From contig NC_080567.1 of the NCBI RefSeq assembly GCF_030253575.1, forward strand, positions 13,012,501 through 13,076,500: 64,000 bases of DNA. The letters run 5' to 3'. Position 1 is the stretch's first letter, and the number at the start of each line of letters is the position of its first letter. The notes beneath the pieces are model-generated. The model did not search any database. It was not told where the DNA came from and worked only from the letters and a program-made list of their open reading frames with translations. The translations under genes were made by a program, and so were the position numbers. Positions 57,259-64,000 of the stretch are shown here, one piece after another. The stretch is from Rhododendron vialii (Eukaryota; Streptophyta; Magnoliopsida; Ericales; Ericaceae).

Positions 57259-58154
57259 CTAAATGATTGTTTAGTTGAAGCTATAATCGGCCTATTTGAC
57301 TCCGTGATCATTGGGCCGATTAACTCTTGGTATAATGCCTTCACCTCTTCCACCGACTTGTGAGCAGAAACAGGTACAGTCTTGTGACGGCCATACTTAT
57401 CCAGGGCTGCCACTTTCATTGGGCCGACATCCTCGTCATATAATCTTGCCTCTTCATGATTGGTTGAGGCGTGAAAAGGTCTACGATTTGCCCATATTAC
57501 CTCCACATCTTCTTGATTCCAAAAAATCAGACATTGGTGCAAGGTTGACGGCATGGCCAAGCAGGCGTGAATCCAATCCCTTCCCAACAAGATGTTGAAT
57601 GAAGATCGTGAATTTACTACAAAGAAAGGAGTTGTGAGCGTCTTTGACCCAACCATTAAATTCATGATCAAAATTCCCTAACAAATCGTTTCCTGTCCAG
57701 TGAAGTCAGTCAAAGTTGCCGTTGTTGAAACCAGGTCTTGATCTGTTTTGCCTAACTTGAGCATGGTAGATCTAGGCATGAGATTAGTTGCCGAGCCAAT
57801 ATCAACAAGGAGCCAATTAACTGGCATCCCATCCACACACCCTGAGATATATAGAGGCTTGATATGCTTCGTCATCGTAGGAGTTGGCTTTTCAAATATC
57901 ACGCTTGCTACTCGGTCTTCGGTGGAATTCTCATCCTTGTCCTTCAATATTATCACCGAAGGCCCGCCTCCATGCAGACCTGAATTAAGGGACTCTTTCA
58001 GTATTTCTGCAGTCTGACCCATGTCCACCACATCACCCTCCATAACAGTAAGCTTGTTGTCTTTCACTTCTAATTCAGCTGGAAGAAAAACAACCATGTT
58101 GCACAACATCTTTGAAGCCTGTCCAGGCTTGAATTCTTTGGCCTGTGGATTCAA
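57249..58154 (-). pseudogene. Aspartic protease region, interrupted by a stop
   Basis: The protease core (YISGCVDGMPVNWLLVDIGS, then ATNLMP) has DIG at the position of the active-site D-[GST]-G motif, so one active-site residue is altered. An in-frame TAG at 57678-57680 splits the domain; downstream the frame continues into NILLGRDWIHACLAMPSTLH. This enzyme normally cleaves the Gag-Pol polyprotein. Confidence 0.8.
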
Positions 58155-58940
58155 GCGTGGCTTGCCCCCTGAGTCCTATTTCTTTGGCTCAAGAGCTTCC
58201 CTTTTCAATAAAGTAACCTGCCTTGGAGGAGGCTTAATTCTTGCCTCCTCAAGGGTTTTTTTCCAGTAAAGCCTTCTTCTCAAACCGAGGAACCTGCTCT
58301 GAAGATGAATCGGCCACCTTTTTGTACGTTCTCTCCAAGGGCTTGTGTTCTTTCCTAAGCTTGACTGGTTCGACCCTTAACTTTTCTGTAGGTAACTCCA
58401 TCACCTTTTCCTTACTAGGGTCATCTTCTTCCATCATTTCCCCAAGTAAATCTTCTTTTTCTTGAGCCCTTCTTTCCGCCTGCCTAAACCGTTGGCGGCG
58501 TCTTTTTTGAGACCAGGACAATGGTGGTTGTGGAGTGGGAAACTTAGGATGTTCAACCTTATGCCACTCATTTGGAGGAATGACAGAAGGTTTAACAGTC
58601 CTAGGCTTCCCTTTGGATGGGGCTGAAATTCTGAGATTGTTGAGCTCATCTTCAATCTCCACCACACCTGGCTGGATTCTGTTGAAGACCGATTCCTGTC
58701 TGACCTGGCCCTGTCTCCGTTTAGGCATGCGCATCTCTTCAGGCCTGACTTCAGTTTTGCCCACGATTATGCTCTTCAACACAGGTCTGGATGGAACTGC
58801 ATGATGCCCACATTCAGTGCAAACCAATGAGCAACTCGGTTTCTCTGGTTTCTGACTTCTTCAGGCCTTAACCACCAGGACTTCTTCTTTTCGAACTTCT
58901 TCACCCTTTCAGAAGTGAAATCTTGCTCATAATACGGATC
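58155..58940 (-). pseudogene. Gag-protease linker, degenerate
   Basis: Basic and acidic low-complexity frame (for example RRRQRFRQAERRAQEKEDLL) typical of the spacer between gag and protease in Tat elements. It is broken by shifts near 58250 and 58835. CTECGHH near 58815 is part of a small zinc-ribbon-like motif. Confidence 0.7.
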
Positions 58941-60836
58941 TCAGTAGTTGTCTGATTTAGGCCTGAATGCCGCTCTGGAAGGTGCCCCCAAGCTTACTTT
59001 AAGCCTAGGTGCAGTCCTGGGCATGGACCTCATATTCACCGAAACCATGTTTGCGCTTAGGCCTGAAGGAAATGGGTTACCATCGACTCCCATAGCTTGC
59101 TTATCCTTTTCGGGAAACTTAAATTCTCCCCGATCAATCTTGTCTTGAATGTCATTTCTAAACACAAAGCAATTATTCGTTGAATGACTCCAAGAATTAT
59201 GATACTTATAGTATTCTTTGCCCTTTAGCTCATCCAATGCTGGGATCTTGTGGCCAAAGAGCAACTTCAGCAACTTGTTCGCCAAGAGCTGATCGAAGAT
59301 AGCCTTCGCCTTGCTGATGTCAAAGGTATAGCCCCTTGTCGGCCTATTAGACGCTTCTTGGATCGGTTGTTTCATAGGTTCTATCTTGACGAAGGCCTTG
59401 CAGACATAAGGCTTTCTATTGACGATCTCAGCTACATCGACATCGACACTAGCCTCTGTCTCAACCGTGGCAACATCGTAATTAGGGTCCTGATAGTACG
59501 TCCCCTTGGAAGCTGCCTTTCTATCCTTCTCCTCTTCCAGAAGCTTCTCATAACGTGAGGCCTTTGCAGACAGTTCGAACATGTCTCGAAATTCTGTGCC
59601 ATGATACTTCTTCTTGAACTCAAAGTCCAGGCCGTTTAGTGCCAAACACACATACTCGGCCTCGGGCAAAGGAATCTTACACTTGAAACGTGCTGTCTCG
59701 AATCGTGAAAGGTAGGATTCCACGCCTTCTTGTGGAAGTTGACGATAGCGTGACAAATCCGCCATTGTGATCTCCAGTTCAACCCTATAAAACTATTGGT
59801 GCAACATCTCCTGGAGCTGAGCCCAGGTTTGGATAGAGTTAGGTGGCAGATTGATATACCAAGTGAAGGCCGTTGCTATCAAAGAATTCGGGAAAAGCCT
59901 TAACTTGAGTTTGTCATTCGTTCCAACTTCCCCACACTGCACCTGAAACTGAGCAATAATGTGTTCCACCGTGGATTGCATATTCTCCCCTGTGAAGGTC
60001 TGAAATTCAGGAACACGATATCCCTTGGGAAAAGGTTCTTCGTCAACCTTTTCCGTATGGGGCTTTCTGTACATGGGTCTGCCCACAAGCCTGAATCCCG
60101 GCCCTAGCTGTTCCTGAAGCAAATCTAGGACTTGATCTCTCCCAATCATGTTTGGCATTGGTGGCGGCCGTGGGCCTGCCTCCTGTGCCTGCAGATTCAC
60201 GCCTAGGTTTGCCCCCCGAGTCTCTAGGGCTGAATGGGCATGAGACACATTCTTGTCTTTAGCAGTACCCTGTCCTCCGTGAGGAGGCCTTTTGTCTGCC
60301 TTTTCAAGCCTGTTCTGGTGCTCCACCAAAATGGCCCTCTGTTCCTTGTTCATTGGAGGAGTCGGTTCTCTTCCAATAACCACTCCTTTAGCCTTTTCTC
60401 TTGCCGGTGCAGGACTGTTTGACGAAGAAGCCTGATAGAACACTTGTGGTGGTGGTGGTGGTATTGGGTCTTCCAGAACTGTCTGTTCATGGCCGTTGCC
60501 ATAAACTCCGAACTGTGGTAGAACTTGTTGCTGAGGGACGAGTGGCAGCCTCTCTGTCATTGTGGCAATCATGTTATTGATTGCAAGAGTCAAAGGCTCT
60601 ATGGACTGAGACATCGTTTGTGACACGATGTGAGAAATCTCTTGTCCTGCAAAAAACATATAATTCTTGACACTATCTGTAGCGTCATGGAGATCTTGTG
60701 CACTGAGTTGAGGAGCGGCCTCCTCGAGCAGCGGAACGTCAACAGCAACTCCTTCAGGGCTGCCTGGAGGATTGGGCAGTGTTGGATTCGACGGTGGTGG
60801 ATCTGGTTGTGGTTGTTGATTCTTCTTTGGCGGCAT
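58941..60836 (-). pseudogene. Gag, interrupted by one in-frame TAG
   Basis: The ATG at 60836 (MPPKKNQQPQPDPPPSNPTL) lies 43 bases after the LTR end. A Pro/Gln-rich N-terminus is followed by the retrotransposon gag domain (FPKGYRVPEFQTFTGE ... TWAQLQEMLH). TAG at 59793-59795 interrupts the gag domain; nine codons later the same frame resumes with MADLSRYRQLPQEGVESYLS and runs to 58941. Apart from that codon the 632-codon frame is open. Gag forms the particle in which reverse transcription occurs. Confidence 0.85.
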
Positions 60837-60856
60837 GATTGAACCTTTGAACGACT

Positions 60857-60878
60857 AGGGTCCCACCGGGCATGCCAA
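60857..60878 (-). promoter_or_regulatory. Primer-binding region of the Tat element
   Basis: Directly after the LTR end on minus the sequence reads TTGGCATGCCCGGTGGGACC. A TGGC-start tRNA-primer site at this spot is usual for Tat elements. The exact tRNA was not determined. Confidence 0.6.
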
Positions 60879-61894
60879 TGAAAACTCTCATTTTTGGCAA
60901 AGATGGGAATGCGTTGAGCGCGGGCGTGCCAAGACTTGTAGCGCCTAACTTTTGGTGAAGATTCCCGTGAATCTTGAGTTCTAACGAAAGAACGATTGCG
61001 TGTGACCCAAAGGTTAACGATCACAATGTGGTTCGTTGCTTGCCACATGGTCGTGGACTTAAAATTTCCTAGTCGTACAGGAAATGGACGTAGAAACGTG
61101 AACTTTATTACTCCGAGATAATAAAGTTTGTACAGGAAAAGTAAAAGATCCAAACTACTTGAAGAAGTGAGTTTGAATGGGGTTTGAGCACGAGGTACTC
61201 GATAAACTACTTTGCTGAAAGTATGAAAGTATGCTTCGCTGGGAAGGCTTTGGTTGTAAGCGTTGAGCTTTGATTGGTGTTGGACCCGTTTATCATCTTC
61301 TGAACTCGTATTTATAGGCACAGCAGTAAGCTGATTTAGGCCTGAACCCGAATTCTGCTTTGCACCATAGGCCGACATGTGTCCCATGAAGCTCCTCTTT
61401 TCATGCATGTTTGATCATGGGCAGTTTCAGAAGTTAAGAGCAGTTGAGTTGGATCATGGGTAGTGGGTCTCTCATTCGTTGACATGTGTCCCATGCCTTG
61501 GTAAAATATCACCCCACTTCCCCCTTTTTGTGCTTCTGCGTGACCCATGGCCAATTGACTAAGTCAATTGGCCTTTGAATGTGGAGGAAAAATAACTGTC
61601 ACGGAAACAACCAATTCCCTACAATCATGGGTCTTGTTCCTTGAACCAAACCAAATTAGCATCCTCCTTACGGGCTTAGAACCGTGGGCCTGCTTCGTGG
61701 GCCACGTCAACACCTTCTTCATGAGCCCGCACTTGACCATTGGGCCACGTGTTTCTTTGGCCCAAATGAAAAATACCCATGGCCCAAGATTTACCCAACC
61801 AATTACTTAATCTTCAGCCCAAATCAATTAAGGAATTAATCAAAAATCCAATCACGATCAGCCCGATCCGTGGTGCCAAAAACGGGTATAAACA
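60879..61894 (-). mobile_element. 5' LTR of the split Tat element
   Basis: On minus it starts TGTTTATACCCGTTTTTGGC and ends GAGAGTTTTCA; 1016 bp. The TATA box is CCTATAAATACGAG near 61310. On its outer side is ACATG (61895-61899), the other half of the TSD seen at 54228-54232. Confidence 0.88.
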
Positions 61895-61899
61895 CATGT

Positions 61900-62700
61900 G
61901 CAATGTACAAGACTTTTATGCATTAGAATTTTGGCACCAACAAAAACGGTTTTGGCATTATCGCTACCCAATAAAATAGGTCAATTAAATTTGTGGAGTT
62001 CAAATAAAATCAATGTTTGTTTCCACAAAAAAATATCTATGTCATCATCGAACATAGGGAATAGAAAAGGAAAAAGAAATACTTACCTAAAATAAAAAAA
62101 TTTAAAAACTTTCATTTTTCTTGTTTGATTTGAGAGAGAACGAGATGAAATGATAAATACAGTATGGAGCACACTAATCATTTTTCGCTATTTTTTTTAG
62201 AATAATGATCTTGACAATTCACTTCGTGATAACTTAACTCTTAAATTTGTTTTATAGTTTTAAAATACATATAATCCAACACGACAAATTTCATGATGTG
62301 ATTACTACTATAAAAAAGTAGAGTGTCAAATTATTTAGGTGGAGTTCCCCTAAGCAAAAAGTAAGTTATGTTCTTATTTAAATTTTTTTTTCACATTTAT
62401 TAATTTTGTGATAAACTTTTGTGAATTATTTGATTCGTCGCGGCAAAAGGAATCAAAAAACCCAAAAAAAAAAAAAATTACTTTCCTAAATATTTTAAAA
62501 AATATTCACTTTTAAACTAAAAAATAAATTTTTTATTCTTTTCTTGTTTCTCCCCACAATGTAATTAGCAGTATTATTAATTATTTTTTCCTCACTTTCC
62601 ACAAGTTCCAAACAATGGGCAGTAAAATACTCTAGCAGCTCTTTCCATTCCTTTTTCACATTGGTTCAAGAATGGAAGGAATCCCCCATTAAAAAAGTCT
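61900..62700. other. Right flank of the Tat element, AT-rich, no gene seen
   Basis: The first 60 bases carry the GCACCAACAAAAACGGTTTT phrase shared with 54250-54300. The rest is AT-rich sequence without recognisable features. Confidence 0.5.
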
Positions 62701-62873
62701 CTCTCTCTCTCTCTCTTCGGTAGAAGGTGAAAATCCGAATTCCCGGCATCACTTTCCCTCCTTTTTCAAAACAGCCTCACCCCATTCCGCCGCCCCCCAA
62801 CTGAAACTTTCCATTTCCCTCTCCCAAATTACCAAAACCCTAGTTTTCAAATCCCACCATTTCTCCCACCAAA

Positions 62874-62961
<88 letters not shown>

Positions 62962-62964
62962 CCA
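62701..62964 (+). promoter_or_regulatory. Putative promoter and 5' UTR of the Trp-rich gene
   Basis: A short CT run at 62699-62714, then C-rich sequence, then (AT)n at 62876-62921 running into (CT)n at 62922-62956. The run ends at GTATTCCA just before the ATG at 62965. Pyrimidine-rich leaders of this kind precede other genes in the window. Confidence 0.5.
62876..62956. repeat. Compound AT and CT microsatellite
   Basis: (AT)n of about 23 units directly followed by (CT)n of about 17 units, ending eight bases before the ATG at 62965. Confidence 0.95.
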
Positions 62965-63468
62965 ATGGACGCTCACCATCTCGAGTCTCCACCTCCTGAT
63001 TCCGACCAAACCCTAAACACGTCTCCGCACGATTCACCTCCCCAAACCCTGGACGATCTGCCCATTTCCACTTCCCTATCCCCCACACGCGACGAAACCC
63101 TCCACGACCAGCCCAATCCTGTTTCGCTTGTCGATTACGACGCCCCAGAGGGCGACGACGAAGAGGAAAAAGAAGACGCGCTGCGTTCGCCGTCGCCCCC
63201 GTCGTATTACGTCTCGGCATTCTCGTCTTCTTCGCACTGGTCCTCCGCGCCGTGGAGCTCCGCGAAAGGAACCCGAGACTCGGGTTGGCCCAGTTGGGTC
63301 TCGAAAGCAGACGCCAAGCCGTCGAAGTATGATTGGCCTGAAACGTGGCTTTCAGCAGGTGCTGGTGATGCCAAGGCATTTGAGTCGGATTGGTCCGACC
63401 CGTTTGCTTTTGAGGAAGAAACTGAGCCCGAGCCCTTGGCTGCGTGCGATGACACTAAGCCGGCTATG
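62965..63468 (+). CDS. Acidic Trp-rich protein, first exon only (168 codons, gene continues off the window)
   Basis: The ATG at 62965 (MDAHHLESPPPDSDQTLN) opens a Pro/Ser/Asp-rich, very acidic N-terminus (EGDDEEEKEDALRSPSPPSY). A Ser/Trp-rich stretch follows: SSSSHWSSAPWSSAKG, DSGWPSWVSK, YDWPETWLS and ESDWSDPFAFEEE. I place the exon end at ATG then GTGGTA (63468/63469), in phase 0. A donor three bases later is equally possible. Downstream the frame turns hydrophobic and T-rich, as an intron would. There is no signal peptide, membrane span or known domain. GC content and codon use in the exon are gene-like and unlike the surrounding repeats. The protein family is not recognised. The remaining exons lie beyond 64000. 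Confidence 0.7.
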
Positions 63469-64000
63469 GTGGTACTTAGTTGTTCTAAATCTCTATATTC
63501 AAAAGTCAATTTATCTGTTTTCCCGTTTGGAATTGGTGTTGTGATGGATCTTGTCTTTTTTTTTTTTTGGGAAGTTGCGAGTCATGGATCTTGTAGTGGT
63601 GGCTCTAGAAACTTATAGTAGGTGTTTAAATATTACTGTGTTCAAAAATTACTTTTAACTCTTGTAAATCCATTGACCAACATTATATACACGGAATCTC
63701 ATGTATTAGGTTGGATAGTGCGACCAAATTACGTAGTATCACATAGGATTTTACATTTGTTCAAGATATGTTTTCACATTGTGAAATCATTACATGAAAG
63801 TTTTGTTAACAAAGGTATCAAATACATCGTTTTCAGTGTACGTAGCCAAATAATTGATGGATTACTAATCGGTTACGGAGATTACTCTTTTTACACGTTT
63901 TTTTTCGAAACTTCTTTCAACTGTTGCAGTAGCGACGCACAAGGTGAATACTATTTCAAAAGCAACTAGACTAATCCCTCTAACACATGCTTCTCAATCT
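63469..64000 (+). other. Probable intron 1 of the Trp-rich gene
   Basis: AT-rich sequence after the exon. The open frame at 63622-63969 has no domain and intron-like composition, so I do not call it a gene. Confidence 0.5.

Larger units (their letters stand above)
55110..61894 (-). mobile_element. Tat-lineage Ty3/gypsy element, 5' half (LTR, gag, PR, RT, RH)
   Basis: Order on minus is LTR (61894-60879), primer-binding region, gag, protease, reverse transcriptase, and RNase H including the archaeal-type RH that marks the Tat/Ogre group. It stops near 55110 within the RH-INT linker, where unrelated sequence begins. The outer LTR end is preceded by ACATG (61895-61899 as CATGT on plus). With the plus-strand half the original element would be about 13 kb, normal for Tat elements. 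Confidence 0.88.

Noticed and set aside
48010..61894. Two independent truncated Tat elements
   Set aside because: Complementary content, the same break position and the matching ACATG duplication make one inverted element much likelier.

Overview
The window is nuclear DNA of a flowering plant, almost certainly a eudicot. The genes have GT-AG introns, one gene carries a 6.1-kb repeat-filled intron, and most of the sequence is plant transposable elements (Ty3/gypsy, copia-type TRIM, MULE, hAT, Harbinger and Stowaway-like MITEs). Long CT/GA and AT microsatellites are frequent. I cannot name the species; the repeat-rich layout with CT tracts before start codons suits a woody eudicot. No rRNA, canonical tRNA, CRISPR array, or plastid or mitochondrial insertion was recognised.

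Host genes are sparse. There is a small intronless gene of unknown function on the minus strand (11697-12071), a seven-exon ARF-GAP gene of the AGD8 type (33398-44348, 405 aa), and the first exon of an acidic Trp-rich protein that runs off the right edge (62965 onward). Two gene-derived relics were found: a broken copy of an L7/L12 ribosomal protein gene (13897-14371), and exon 1 of a ubiquitin-specific protease gene carried between the inverted arms of a DNA transposon (18844-18969).

Layout. 1-4.8 kb: an inverted pair of Stowaway-like MITEs, a TRIM with a perfect 5-bp target duplication (TSD), and hAT debris. 4.8-10.8 kb: an LTR fragment and a 3.6-kb solo LTR. 11.7-14.4 kb: the small gene and the L12 relic. 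15.6-20.2 kb: a gene-capturing TIR element containing two nested solo LTRs. 20.2-24.2 kb: LTR-like sequence, foldbacks and MITEs. 24219-31393: a complete 7.2-kb MULE with about 100-bp TIRs and a 9-bp TSD. It has a six-exon transposase gene on plus and, convergently, a two-exon GRF zinc-finger/coiled-coil/membrane-anchor gene on minus, an arrangement like mudrA/mudrB of maize MuDR. 32-44.4 kb: MITEs and the ARF-GAP gene, whose intron 2 holds hAT elements, one nested in another. 44.4-47.6 kb: MITEs, a SINE-like unit and a long foldback. 48-61.9 kb: the two halves of one Tat-lineage Ty3/gypsy element. 62-64 kb: promoter and first exon of the Trp-rich gene.

Two results stand out. First, the Tat element is split into head-opposed halves, LTR-gag-PR-RT-RH on minus and INT/antisense gene/LTR on plus. 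Both halves break at the RH-INT junction and their outer LTR ends share the TSD ACATG, so one insertion was later cut by an inversion of about 7.1 kb. The element also carries an antisense, intron-containing plant mobile domain (PMD) gene. Second, the MULE pairs its transposase with a GRF zinc-finger membrane protein. In both elements the main coding lesions include premature stops that look like single C-to-T changes of glutamine codons.
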